64,000 bases of DNA from Lepisosteus oculatus (taxonomy: Eukaryota; Chordata; Actinopteri; Semionotiformes; Lepisosteidae). A program made the translations under genes and the position numbers. The notes beneath the pieces are model-generated. The model was given only the letters and a program-made list of their open reading frames with translations. It did no database searches and was not told the DNA's origin. This document shows, in pieces, positions 23,040 through 38,800 of this stretch; the first letter of the stretch is position 1; the number at the start of each line of letters is the position of its first letter. The stretch spans positions 2,540,501-2,604,500 of the forward strand of contig NC_090698.1 in the NCBI RefSeq assembly GCF_040954835.1. Reading direction: 5' to 3'.

Positions 23040-23153
23040 CTGGCAAATTACAGGGCAGCTGCTAGCAGTTAGTCTCCATGGTCGCCCGAGCGCAAGGAAG
23101 TCCAGGCGAGTCGAGGGAGTAGGCCGCAACCGGGAGCCGATTTTAAACAATCC
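23040..23153 (+). other. snrpa: Candidate non-coding first exon of snrpa
   Basis: A GC-rich stretch downstream of the CCAAT cluster ends in a near-consensus donor TCC|GTAAGT (exon end 23153). The next plus-strand acceptor is at 24496, 14 nt before the snrpa ATG. The start is unknown. An ATG at 23078 would open a 14-codon upstream frame closed by TAG at 23120-23122 if transcription starts upstream of it. Confidence 0.5.
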
Positions 23154-23929
23154 GTAAGTAAATCCTTTTGTAAACGAGCCATCGTGTAATTATTTTATAT
23201 TCTTTAGTCAGTTTGGTGATCGTGCGATGAACAACAGGGAGTATTTTTGTTTTTATGAAGCGTGGCGGTGATTTAATTAAATAAAGGAGCCCGACTCGGG
23301 CGTAATCCCGAAACCGTTCATTCGCTGGGCGGATCTGATTCGCGGTTGTTTGTACAAAACTATTAACTTCGTAATCGTCGCCAGAGCTCCAAAGGCGTTC
23401 GGCCGTTTTGAGGGGATTTTTTGCGAAATAATGAAAAAAAATCGCAGTAAAATTTGAATTTTTGCGCGTGTATTGAGGCGGTTCTGGTGGGCGCTGGCGG
23501 TCCTGTTGTTTGGATACCTCACTGCCGGAATAACCGGGCTGGGGGTGTGATCCACCGAGTGAAACCCCCGGGCTCATGATCTGGAAGCGGGACAGCCTGA
23601 ACCGTGTCCTTCGTGTTCCGAAAGAGAGGGGGGGAGTCGGGCGACTTTCCCTCCGCTAAAACCCGTTGACCCGGGGGGGGCTCGGTTCTGAGCCCGTGTT
23701 AACGATGCCCGATCTTTGCTCCTTGGTATCGAGAGCAGTTGAATTTGCCAGAAGATGGAGGCGAGGGTAAAAAAAATAAAACCCATATTTCTTAGTGTCC
23801 CAGTAGGCTGTCCCTTTGAGGGGGTTTGTGTGAGAGCGGTTCATGTTTAGGGCGACTGGGGGACGTGGGGAGATCTGGCCCGGATCGGAGGGAGTCCGTT
23901 CCTCCTTGAGCTCCTGGTTTCGTGCAGCT

Positions 23930-24433
23930 TTTTTGTTTTTAAATAAGTTTTTATTTGAACACCAGAAATACAAAAAAAAAGGAGACAGAATAAATGAAAT
24001 ATATACAGAAATACGCACTTCAAAGCGAGAGGAATTCACAATTGTAAACACTAAAAATTAGATATTTCCATTGTATGTCTTTCTTGTAAGTTTATTTCTA
24101 ACAGGATTTAAATAAAAAAGGAATTCAAGTTTAAAAGCATGAATAGAGGGAACAGTATTAGAGCATTTACATGTGTGGATAAAATATTTTGCCAAATAAT
24201 TAACATTAATAATAAAAACATATCCTTTTTTCCAAACCAGTTCTAACGAAATATAAAATAATATCAAAATCTTTCGATTTAACATTTGCCTTTACATGTT
24301 GAGCAATAACATTTTGCAGATCTGTCCAAAACAGTTTTGTATATATGCAGTTAACAAACAAATGTGACGAAGATTCCTTCTCATTATTACATAGTACACA
24401 GAAATCGTCTTGTTCATCCAAAAAGTGACGATT
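23930..24433 (-). mobile_element. 5'-truncated Tx1/L1-like LINE insertion with 16-bp target duplication
   Basis: The minus strand (about 24421-24206) encodes a LINE C-terminal zinc-knuckle region: [18 protein letters not shown] (CxxC...H...C) followed by LFWTDLQ, as in zf-RVT domains of L1/Tx1-type reverse transcriptases. The insert is flanked by a perfect 16-bp direct repeat CTGGTTTCGTGCAGCT (23914-23929 and 24434-24449). Its plus-strand left end is T-rich (TTTTTTGTTTTTAAAT), that is a poly(A)-like tail on the minus strand. All marks of target-primed integration are present. It sits in the 5' UTR intron of snrpa. Confidence 0.9.
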
Positions 24434-24510
24434 CTGGTTTCGTGCAGCTGTGTAGCAGAAGGGACCGGGTTCTGAGCTGTGCTCTTTCTTTCCCAGTGTC
24501 CTCAGCGGCC

Positions 24511-29213
<4,703 letters not shown>

Positions 29214-29893
29214 CCTGGCCGGGGGCGGGCAGGGGCGGGCCGTTAGCGTAGGTCTCGGGAGACCGGGGAGGGGGGGGGCGAAAGAGGTGTGTGAAGGTAA
29301 GAAGGGCGATTTTCCAGGACTTCTTGAAACCAAAAGAAGGGTGCGATGGAGCGCGGTGGCGCTGGGCTGATGGCTGGAGAGCACCAGTCAGCGTCGTGGT
29401 CCCTCACGCAGTTTTGAATCCCTCTCCCATGTCACGCACTCCGCCTCGCGGCCTCCCAACATCCCGCGGCCTCCCTCTCGCCGCCGCCGTGATCTTTCTT
29501 AGAGGCCCCTGCCCTCCTCTCACATCCTCCCGGTGTTGGAGGCTCCTGCTGAACCCCAGCCGGTATGTTCGGGAGCAGAGTAAAGGACATCTCTGAGGGG
29601 CGGGGGCAGGGGGTGGCAGGTTGGGTAAGTGACTGTGGGGGGGGGGCAGGACAGCTGCTTTTTCCCCCTAGTCTTAGAGGAGAGCGAGACGCCAAACCTG
29701 AGCCATCAAACGCCAAGAGGAAATCGGGACGACTCCTCCAGTCCCGCACGTCGGCGGAGTGGGTGTCGGTTTCCTGGTTCCCGTGATGCCTTGGAGCTGA
29801 GCTGGTTGCGCCGGAGGTGACGTTCCTCCGGAGAGTGGGAGACGGGATCTTCAGCCAGGGGGTTTTGTTTTTGTATCTGATTTGATTTGAAGC

Positions 29894-29927
29894 ATTGCAC
29901 CCAGAGTCTGGACATCAGACATCGTAC
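29894..29927 (+). promoter_or_regulatory. snrpa: Polyadenylation inhibition element (U1A autoregulatory site) in snrpa 3' UTR
   Basis: Box 1 is a perfect ATTGCAC (29894-29900). A second box ATCGTAC (29921-29927) differs from the ATTGYAC consensus at one base. The spacer has the pairable halves CCAGAGTCTGG and CAGAC, and CCTGGAGC follows box 2. The poly(A) hexamer starts 20 nt downstream of box 2. In known vertebrate U1A mRNAs, two U1A molecules bind such paired boxes and block poly(A) polymerase, so excess U1A lowers its own expression. That this copy works the same way is inferred from gene identity, position and motif. Confidence 0.85.
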
Positions 29928-29946
29928 CTGGAGCTTTCTTTCCTTG

Positions 29947-29952
29947 AATAAA
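29947..29952 (+). terminator. snrpa: Poly(A) signal of snrpa
   Basis: AATAAA in CTTGAATAAATTG, followed by T-rich sequence and GTTCCTCTTTTGTTG, in the expected relation to the U1A-binding element. Confidence 0.85.
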
Positions 29953-32479
29953 TTGTTTTTTTTAATCTTTTGCTGTCAGTTCCTCTTTTGTTGCCGCACT
30001 AAAACGAGGGACGTGGGGGGGCACGTTGTCTTTAGTGCGGTGTGTGTCTGTGCCCCCTCGCCTCAGCTGAGGCCTGCTGTGCAGATCTGCGCCGTGGCTG
30101 CAGTTCTGGAACAAGCTGTGCCGCAGAGCACCGGGTACGGGGCCTCGCAGTTAAGGACGAGGAAAGGCTTTTCTTTTTCAATCTCCCGGTGGTGCTTGAG
30201 TCGTCTGGCCCCGCTGACGAGCTCTGTGCGAATGGAAACATTTTTTTTTTGTTTGCTTTCTCCGTTACGTTTTGAGTTCGCTTGTGGTATTTTAGAAATG
30301 TCTTGCTGTTGTGATTGAATTGCTTCTTTTTTTTTTGGCCTATCTATTTGCTGTGAGTCACCAATCTGTTATTTCTTGGTCTGCTCCTCTTCCTCCCCCT
30401 CAAAACCGCCAGTGCTATCTTGTGACACTTGAATCTGCAGAACCACAGCCAGGCAGCAGTTAGCCTTTCTCGCGGCCTGCTTGTTTACTGTAAGGGACCG
30501 CGGCTGGACTCTTCTGCCTCTCGTTTCTTCGGCTGCCTTCCCAGCACTTCAGGCGGAGTTGTTTCTGCTACAGTGCTGTACTTTGTTGACGCATCCCCTG
30601 TGGATCAAGGCCTTTCAGAGGAAGCCTGCGGTCTCCCCATCTTTTATTGGACAGACAGAACTGGAACCAGATTAAAATCTTGATTTTTTTATTTTTTTTT
30701 AGTAGTGCCAAAAGAAGCATTAATGTTCTCTTTGTCTCTGCCAGCTGTCGCCTTGCTTGATCCTCTTTCTTGTAGCTGTTGAGTGTTGCATTGTTTCTGC
30801 TTTCTGACGGGACAGCAGGGCTCTTGAGCTACAGTGAAACCAGCAAGGAAATGGGGAACTGTGATTCCCACCATCTTCAGGCTGCTGTGTGACCAGTAAG
30901 GTACGGCTGCCACCTGCTGCGGTGTTGGGGTCTCCTCCGGTTTGGGCTTGGTGGTGATGTGTCTCGAGTCGGTGCTTTCTCCCATTCGCACTTACAGGGC
31001 TCTTTCCTCTGCTGTTGTTATGATACAGCAGACCAGCGTTTCCAGTGAGCAGGAGCATGTAGGAGCCTTTCTGAAGCAGAGGACAACTGCGCAGTCGTGC
31101 GGTGGTGGAGGAGGGAAGGGCTCTTGAGCGATAGCATACTGCCCGGGGAGTATGGGTGACCGCTACCAGCCAGGCGGTGGGTGTCTGAATTGAGCTTTGC
31201 CTCCGATGGGCGGTTTGCCTGGAGCAGTGTCGGGGGGAGGCGGGGGTTGTCGCTGGCTGGCAGGGGGGAGAGCGGAACAGTGCGCTGCTGACGGATTTCC
31301 AGTTCCTGCTCCCAGCAGTGCGGTGCTGTTCGGCGTATGTGAAGGGGGGCAGAGGGTGGCGCACCCCCTCTCGCTGAGCCCTTTGAACCCGCCGCCAGCA
31401 GGACGGGCCCGTCTCGCTGGCGGGGAGCTCCCCCGCGGGGGGGACGCTGCGCTCTGCCGGACCACATGAGAAGGCCGTGGGGAGCCGCTGGCGGCCAGGC
31501 TGCAGCTGGGCTTCAAAGTCTGTTTACTGGCGGAGCTCGGTTTTACCCCGGCTAACCTAGCACGGGGCAGCAGGATCCCTCGCGAGAGGAGCCGGGCGCT
31601 GCTGGCGCGTTGCGCAAGACGAGAGCGCTCTCTGCTCCTTCCCTGCAGCTGCTGGCGAGCCTGGCGATGGCTCCCGCCCGCCGGTCCGAGAGAGGCGGGT
31701 GTGTGGGGGGGGGCGGCAGTCCCCCCAGCGTGCCCCAGGAGGTGAGAGTGGGCGAGGGGAGCAGCGGGGTTTGTGTGGCGCCCCAAGCCCTGCCAGGTAC
31801 TGCTTTCTTACCTCGCAAGCCGGTCTGGGTGGGCTGACCGAGTGGTACAGGGTAAGCGAGTCGAATCGGGAAAAAATTAAAAGGGGGCCAGAAGAGATCT
31901 TGGGATCGATCGGCGTTCTGAGCTCTATTGCCAAGCCGATTCCATTCTCAAGGAGGGGATCTGAACTTTCCATTGCAAGCAATATAAAGGAAGCAGCAGG
32001 CCAAGCAGAACTGTCCTCTTTTTTTTTTAAATCGCCACCTTATAGGCGGTTGGTGATCCTTTGTCCCTCCGCTGTTGAGGTGCAGACCCCCCCCCCCGTC
32101 CCTTCTCTAACCTCACACAAGCCCGGGGGCGTCTCCCTTTCGGCTGTGACGGCCGTCCCATCACCCCCCGAAACCCCGGTGCTGAAGCCTGAGAGTTCGC
32201 AACTGGTTCTGCTCGGCCGCCGGGTCCTGGCCCACCTGCGAGAGCCTGCTCCGGGTGCCCCAGCGGGAGATTATCAGTAGAGGTGAGGTGAGGCCTCGCC
32301 CGCCACACAGGGCCCCACGCAGACGCTCAGGCAGGAGACTGGGGAAGAGGTACAATTTCAATGCTTGTGGTCATGAGGGGGAGAGAGGAGGCAGCGTCAC
32401 GTGGGCAGGACTGGTGTTTTGGAGTTGCTCTTGCGTTGCACCCCCCAAGGTCCTGGTCTGGGTGTGGGGGGGAGGGCTA

Positions 32480-32690
32480 CGTGGTCCCCAGTTGTGACCA
32501 CCTGGCTTAAAAGCCAAACTATTTTTTGCGACTCCTGAGAGGATCTGCACGTCTCCTGAGCTGTTTCCCGAGAGAAGTCAGGGTATCGGCTTCGATCACA
32601 TGGCTGGGCTGCTTGTTCCCCACTCCCACCACCCTGTGTGTAAAGTTCTGTAAGCAGTTAGAAGCTGCAGACAGCCCCTAAGTTACCCCA
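32480..32690 (-). mobile_element. CR1/L2-like LINE 3' fragment, minus strand
   Basis: Read on the minus strand the region has TTTACACACAGGGTGGTGGG followed by AGTGGGGAACAAGCAGCCCA and CCATGTGATCGAAGCCGATA, the same block as in the plus-strand copies at 9225 and 58435. Confidence 0.6.
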
Positions 32691-32804
32691 CGTGGGCTCT
32701 GGACCAGAATCCAGCATTGAGTAGCGAAGCACCTTCTTTGCGGAGATCCAAGATGTGGGAGGTCAGGAGTTATGGATTTTCACTTTGAAAGTTTAACGAT
32801 CAGT

Positions 32805-33215
32805 AGGGGGCGCTCAGCCTGTAGTCTGTGTGGGTCCTAATGCCCTAGTACAGTCATGGAGACACTATACTATAAAAAGGCGCTGTCCTTCGGATGAGAT
32901 CCGACCTCTCCGTGGTCATTAAAAATCCCAGATCGTTTCTGGAAAAGAGTAGGGGTGTTACCCCCGACATCATGGACAGATTTCCCCTGCCCTTTACCAA
33001 TCAAGGCCTCCTAATAATCCCCCTCTCTGAACAGGTTTCATCACTCTGTTCTCCTCCCCACACAGAGCTGGTGTGTGGGGAGAGTACTGGTGCATCATCC
33101 AGGTGGGGCTGCACACTGGTGGGGGTGGAGGGGATCCCCATTACCTATGAGGCGTTTTGAGTGGAGTGTCCACTCAAATATAAGGAATTACTATTATTAT
33201 TATTATTATCATTAT
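32805..33215 (+). mobile_element. SINE3-like element lacking its 5S head, with (ATT)n tail
   Basis: Starts at CAGTAGGGGGCGCTCAGCCT, carries the body TCCTTCGGATGAGATCCG, TGGTCATTAAAAATCCCAGA and GGTGGGGCTGCACACTGGTG, and ends TTTGAGTGGAGTGTCC plus an ATT microsatellite (33189-33215). The body matches the 5S-headed copies elsewhere in the window but the promoter head is missing. Confidence 0.75.
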
Positions 33216-34858
33216 TGATAAAATCAACCCCTAGTTAAGGGGTAACCCTACTGTGCATTTCCAGGCCTGCCCACCAGAGGGAGCCCAATACACAAAATCG
33301 TGCTCACGCGAGAGAGCTGCGGCCCCGCCGCCCGACTTGTCCCGGTTTGCTGAGCGCTATTGAAATTCTGAGCATGCCCGCTATGCTAATCAGCCTGGGT
33401 GGCCCAAAGGAGCTACTGTATTTCCTAACGGCGGGCGCTTCTAGAGCAGAGGTCGGTTGCTAGGACAGCAGTGACTTTCCCCAGTGAAACCTCGAAGAAT
33501 AACCGGCCCTTTATGCGGGGAATGAGCGGGTACATTGTGCCCACTTCTTAACTTATGACTACAGGAACTGGGCCCTGTGGGGAAAAAAAAATGATAGTAT
33601 AGAAATTAGTTTCAATTCGCATTTCCCCGCGATCTCAGTTCCCTTTCGATGGTGTAGCGCCTTTCCGCCAAGTATTCTTTTTCCGTTCTGTGACATCTGG
33701 GGTCGTGGTCGGCTCACGGCAAGTGCTTTTCTTCGCTTGGGCGCCCAGACAAACCCGCTACCCCTCACACGTCACAGGGCTGGCGGCTGGACTGGTCATC
33801 GCTGCGGGTCCAGCGGTGCTGTAGTCGCCGAGCCTAGGGTGCCCGCGAGGGGCTTGACTCAAATGGACCGGCCAGAAAGGGGTGGACGCCGGCAAACAAC
33901 GTGTAGTTACGTCATTTGATTCGATTGTGACGTGGCCTAGATTCAGAACTGACGGGCCTTACAGTTTAAATGATTTTGTGCTTTGGCGTTTTTTAATAAT
34001 ATAGCGCCCTTCAGGTTCGATCCGGGGGGCCGATAACCTCCAATACCACCGACAGAAAGACCGGGAAGCTCACGAGTGGCGTTTCACCGTGGGCAGGCGG
34101 ACTTCACGTGTCTGAGGGCAAGTGTATATGTGCAGAAATACTGTATAGGATCTGTCAGAGGTAGAACTGGGGTCTACAAGCAAACTCCGAATGTACAGCT
34201 CTTGACTGGCCCGGAGGAGCAGCGTTAGTGTGCGTGGGTCTGGTTAGCAGAGTTGTCGCTCAGGGGTCGGATGGTGCGTTTCCAATAACACACGTTGACG
34301 ACTCTGTCTCCCGGTTCCCTCTGAAGGCCCCCAGACCGTGTTTCCTGTTCGGAAACGGGCTGCGCTGTTCGGGCGACGGCGAAGCCGGTCTCCCGCCTCT
34401 CCCGGCCGGTTCCGAGCGCTGTGTCCCGGGGCGTCACTGACGGCGGCTCTGTCGTGGCAACAAGCAGTCAGTCTACTGATCGTTGTTTTTAAATTCTAGA
34501 AATGTAAAATCAAGTTCATTCCGGTCGAATTTCAAAGCACTGAGGCTACTTTGCTTTGTTTCCCCCCCGATGACGCATTGTTTAGGTTGGGGGGTGATTC
34601 TGGACCTTAATTGTCTTTCTCCTCTGAACACGAACACGGCGAGGGCGGCAGCGCTCAGAGGGGTTCTGAACGACGCTGCTCTTACGACACGGACAGCAGG
34701 GCTCCTGGAGGTGACCTGATCGATCCAAAACCGGTTCTGATGGAGCTGCCCTCCCGCCTTCCGCCTCCCGGACTCGGGGGTCGCGGGCACCTCTTCAGCC
34801 AGACCCCACAATTGCGGTTTGTCTCGTTTATTTAAGAAAACGGCGGTGTTGCCCCCAG

Positions 34859-34986
34859 TGACGTCAAACCTGAGCAGGGTGGATGACAGTAAAAGTTAAG
34901 AGTCGCGCTCCGGGTCCCGTCAAGCTTCTACGTCACGATCGCCCGCAATTTCAGCACGTGGCTGATGTGAACGCCGTTCTTCCGGT
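34859..34986. promoter_or_regulatory. Cluster of CRE, E-box and ETS motifs
   Basis: A palindromic CRE TGACGTCA (34859-34866), a second CGTCA site in TACGTCAC (34930-34937), an E-box CACGTG (34955-34960) and an ETS-type CTTCCGGT (34979-34986) occur within 130 bp. This resembles a CpG-island promoter, about 0.9 kb upstream of the Jagged start. It could belong to that gene or to an unrecognised transcript. Confidence 0.4.
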
Positions 34987-35216
34987 CCCCTCGCGGTTAC
35001 CTCGCTCTTGGCTCTGCGGAGTGAGCCGACAGAGTCCTTTATCTAATCGTATGGGCTAAGTCATAATTACATTAACACAAAAGGGTCGAGGAACGACAGC
35101 ACGCTATGGGGCACCCCTGATCAGGATCATTTTAAAAACGTCTCCACGTCAGTTAATACCCGATATCCTTAGAGATGTAATTAGACTGACCTGTCTGTTT
35201 TGTAAATATGCCCTTA

Positions 35217-35242
35217 CTATATATATATACACACACACCAAC
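35217..35242. repeat. TA/CA microsatellite
   Basis: A short (TA)n run passes directly into (CA)n about 0.6 kb upstream of the Jagged-family start codon. Confidence 0.8.
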
Positions 35243-35844
35243 ATGGCAACTTGCGCTCAGCCAGTGACCTAACAGAACCAGTCTCATTCTTCTGGGAGCT
35301 TACTGGGTTCCGCGCAGAGGCGCAGTGCGCGCGCGCCTCCTGCCAGGGCTCTCGGTCCCCGAGGTGGCGGGGTCTCGAGCGCCTCCCCCGCTCTGCCCGC
35401 TCTGAGAGCGAGACGCGGATTCTCCCGACTTGGACCCTCCCTCCCCTCCTCTCCCCAAGTAGACGAGCAGCGGGAGCGCTCAGCGGTCTGCAGTCGCGCA
35501 GGCGGGCACCCGGCGAGCGTGTGCGAGCGAGGGAGCGTGCAGGGAACCCCACTAGAATGACAGCGCTGGCCCGGCCGTGCACAGCCGCCGGTCCCCGAGT
35601 CGAGCAGAGGCGCTAGACGGGCCCCACTCTCTGTGCGTGGGCGGGGGGGGGTCGGAATAAAGCCAGCACCAGCCCAACAGCACCCCGCGGTTCTTACTCC
35701 AGACAGCCAGGTAGCGAGCGGAACATGTCGACCACCGAGTAGGAGACGAGCCGACGGGGTGTCCCCAGAGAGCCGATGTGTCCAGAGCCCGGGGCGACCC
35801 GGGCGGCTCTGACGGGGACCAGGAGGAGACGGGGCGGAGAGGCG

Positions 35845-38800
35845 ATGCCGGACGGGCGGGTGGTCTGCGTGGTGCTGCTGGTGCTGCAGCCTCAGGTAAG
35901 GGACCGGATCTCCCGCCCCTCTGCCCGCCTGGCAGCGGGCGCCGCTTGGGGTGCGCGTGTCCCCCGCGCCTCGGGGGCTGTGCCCGTGCGGGGCCCCGGA
36001 GCAGCACCTGTCCGGCTGCCTTCACTTGTTGCTTCCGCGCGAGAGGCGATTTCACGGGCTCGGCGCTGCTGGCGGAGGGTCATCTTGCGCGCAGCGCTGA
36101 ATCACCCCGGCAGGACTGTAATTTGCGCTGAGAGGGATGTTTGTGTGAACGTTGATTTTTTTTCCCTTTTCTTTTTTTTTGCGCAACAGACTTATCTGGG
36201 GAGTGGCGTTGATTGACGAGCTGAGACTCGGAGATAAACCCTCTCCTGAATTCCTCCCCCCCTCCACCACCACCAAACGTCTCTCGCTGAGCGGGGTGTT
36301 ATTAAGTTCAGTCTGAAGGGAAAACGCAGAGGAAGTGAGAAAAAGAGTGGTTTCACCCCGGAGAGAGTGAGGAATCGCAGCCGGGGGTGGAAACGTGCGG
36401 GTTGTCTCTCTCTCCGACAGCGGTCTGACCGGGTCAACACATGTAATCGCCTTATAACGCTGCAGCCGCGGGCCCGCCGGCGAAGCGCCTGGAATCGGTG
36501 CCCCGGGGCTCCGGGAACTCGGGGGTCAGCCGGATGCCGAACCTCAGGCTCGCGTCCGGCGGGCATCTTGGGGACCCAGGCGTGACGGGTACTCTGCTCT
36601 GGGGTCCACACGCTGTCGCCCCAGTCAGCTGGCCTCAGACATGTGCCCGGTCTAACTTTTCCCAGAGTCACCCCCGCCGCCTCCGAGTGCAGAAACGGCG
36701 CTATAAACCCCTTTGTACCGTGAGAGCGTGATCGGTTTGTCTAGCAGTTAGCCTGCTTCCTACTTCCCCCTCAGCGCGGGTGGTATCGGGGTCCCCCTCA
36801 CTGCACCCCAGCGCGTGTTTGGAAGGCAGACCCCCCCGGAAGAGAGCGAAAGCGCGAGCGTGAGTGGGGTGTGCGCGCGGGGGTGGGCGAGCCGGCTCGT
36901 GACCACCTGTCCACGGCCGCGCGAGTGCCCGAGGGGCTGTTTCCTGCGCCGTGGAGATGGCGCGGCGTCAGCGCACAGGGATCATGAAAGGCAGAGGAAA
37001 CGACAACCGACGCTCCCCTCCCCACCGCCCGAGTCCGCTTGTCTCGGCTGCGAGCGATTTACTGCCGTCGGAGACGAGCAGAGATCCGGCCGGAATCTCA
37101 ACACCCAGAGGAAAGTCGTCGGGGCGACGCTGAGATCCCGGTCACTCGTGCGCTAGGCGACTCGAGTGGGAGTACCTGGCCCACGCTGTTCCCGTCCTGG
37201 TTACACCTTGTGCAAGAGTCGAACAGTCCCCATAAAAACGCCTGAAACCATCTTTTGCGTGACGCGTCAAAACGGTTTTTGCCGTTTTCTGAGCTGTGCA
37301 TCTTTTCTCCCGGGTTGTTAGCAGTTACAGTGGAAAGCAGCAACCTGTATCCCACATCAGTCTAAAGGAAATGTTTACTGAGGTGCGAGGCCCTCCTGAG
37401 AGCACTGGCAGGTGCCGATGAGCTGCGGGCCACAGCCGTGCCCTCGCCAGGCCCAGCAGAGCTGCAGGAGCAGCAGGCAGGCATCGCCATGGCAGCCTGT
37501 GGTTTTGGGGGAACGCCACCACCTCGTGATGCCAACGCTGTGGCAGGGCTGGGGCGCAGATGGTGCCCTGCTGGTGTCTGCAGGCTGCGGGCCGGGGGCA
37601 GGTTGGTGTCACTCAGCGTGCCCCCTGCTCTGGGCGCTCCCTCCCTGCGCTGGCAAGGGGGCAGTGTGTCTGCCAGCCTGAGGGCCCCGCCTCGGCCCCC
37701 TGTCTCCCAGAGGCCTGATGAGAGATCAAGACCCTGCTGAAATGTAAATATGCGAAGAATCTCTGCAGGCCGGAGTGCACTGTCACGGGCAGGGGCTCAA
37801 GATCCCTCTCTCTCAGCTGCTGGATGAAAATCCCTCCCGCTGGTTGCTGGGAGTAAGCAGGTCCAGTGAGGCAGGGTGCGTAGTGGCGGGACTGTGCCTT
37901 ATTATTCCTGCTCTGTGTCAATATGCCATGTGCTCGCTCCTTCCTACAGTTTTCCCAGGAGTGGGAAGGCTTGGGTTGCAAGGTTGGGCAGCGGTGCCTC
38001 ATTCCCAGGGCCCAGAGAATTCTTCATGTGTTTCTGAGATGTTGGAAGGCTTTTGATGTCCTTGCACTGCTGGCTGAAAAGAAATGTGCAGGAAAGAATT
38101 GTCCGTTTTTTCCGATCCTTCAGAAGGGCTCCTGTCGTGAGAAGCAGTTGGGTTGGGTCTGTATTTTAAGAGCTGTAGACTAATGGCACGACAATTGAGT
38201 TCAGTGTGTCAGTGGGTCTGTGTGTTGGTGCGTCTATGGTTCAGTGGGTCAGTGATTCAGTGTGTCAGTGCGTCTCTCAGTCACTGTGCCAGTGATTCGG
38301 TGTGTCAGTGGGTCTGTGTGTCGGTGCTTCTGTGGTTCAGTGTGTCAGTGGTTCTGTGTGTCAGTGCGTCTGTGTGTTGGTGCGTCTATGGTTCAGTGCG
38401 TCAGTGGGTCTCTCAGTCACTGTGCCAGTGGTTAAGTATGTCTGTGGGTCTGTGTGTCGGTGGGTCTCTCAGTCACTGTGTCAGTGGTTCTCTCTGTTGT
38501 GAGATCACCATTGCAGACTCCAGCATTGTCTCTGGGCTCACAGCCATCGTTGTCTCAGGGGTCTTGTTAGTGGCAGCATCAGGTGTTACATGGTTTGGAA
38601 GCTGTTCTCTCTTTCCCTTGCGGAGCTGGAGCAGAGGTTGCCAGGGCCTCGCTGGTGCCGCTGGGTGAATTTCCACAGACAGTGAGACGCCCTGATCCCT
38701 GGGGTTCCAAGACAGCCTGTCCTGGCATTTAAATCCAGGAATGGATTTGAAGTGCTGTGCAGCGGGAGTCTGACCTTGTCCATGCCCAGGGCTGCTGGCC

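Larger units (their letters stand above)
29214..29952 (+). other. snrpa: 3' UTR of snrpa
   Basis: About 740 nt from the stop codon to the poly(A) signal, GC-rich, without coding potential. It ends with the U1A-binding element at 29894-29927. Confidence 0.75.
29980..35775. other. Intergenic region between snrpa and the Jagged-family gene
   Basis: No exon was recognised. Contents are a GC-rich stretch around 31150-31830, a LINE end (32480-32690, minus), a 5S-type SINE body (32805-33215), and from about 33290 a CpG-rich domain leading into the Jagged-family promoter. The long minus-strand open frame at 31163-31786 is Pro/Ala/Arg low complexity and is not accepted as a gene. Confidence 0.6.
33290..37200. 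promoter_or_regulatory. CpG-rich domain around the Jagged-family first exon
   Basis: CpG dinucleotides are visibly dense through 33300-33400, 34270-34450, 34840-35000, 35290-36110 and 36430-37150, far above the flanks. The domain is about 4 kb, with exon 1 (35845-35895) inside. Broad CpG islands are typical of developmental regulators. Exact observed/expected ratios were not computed. Confidence 0.65.

Noticed and set aside
31163-31786. 207-codon minus-strand open frame between snrpa and the Jagged-family gene
   Set aside because: Pro/Ala/Arg-rich translation typical of GC-rich stretches; other frames on both strands are also open; no family resemblance.
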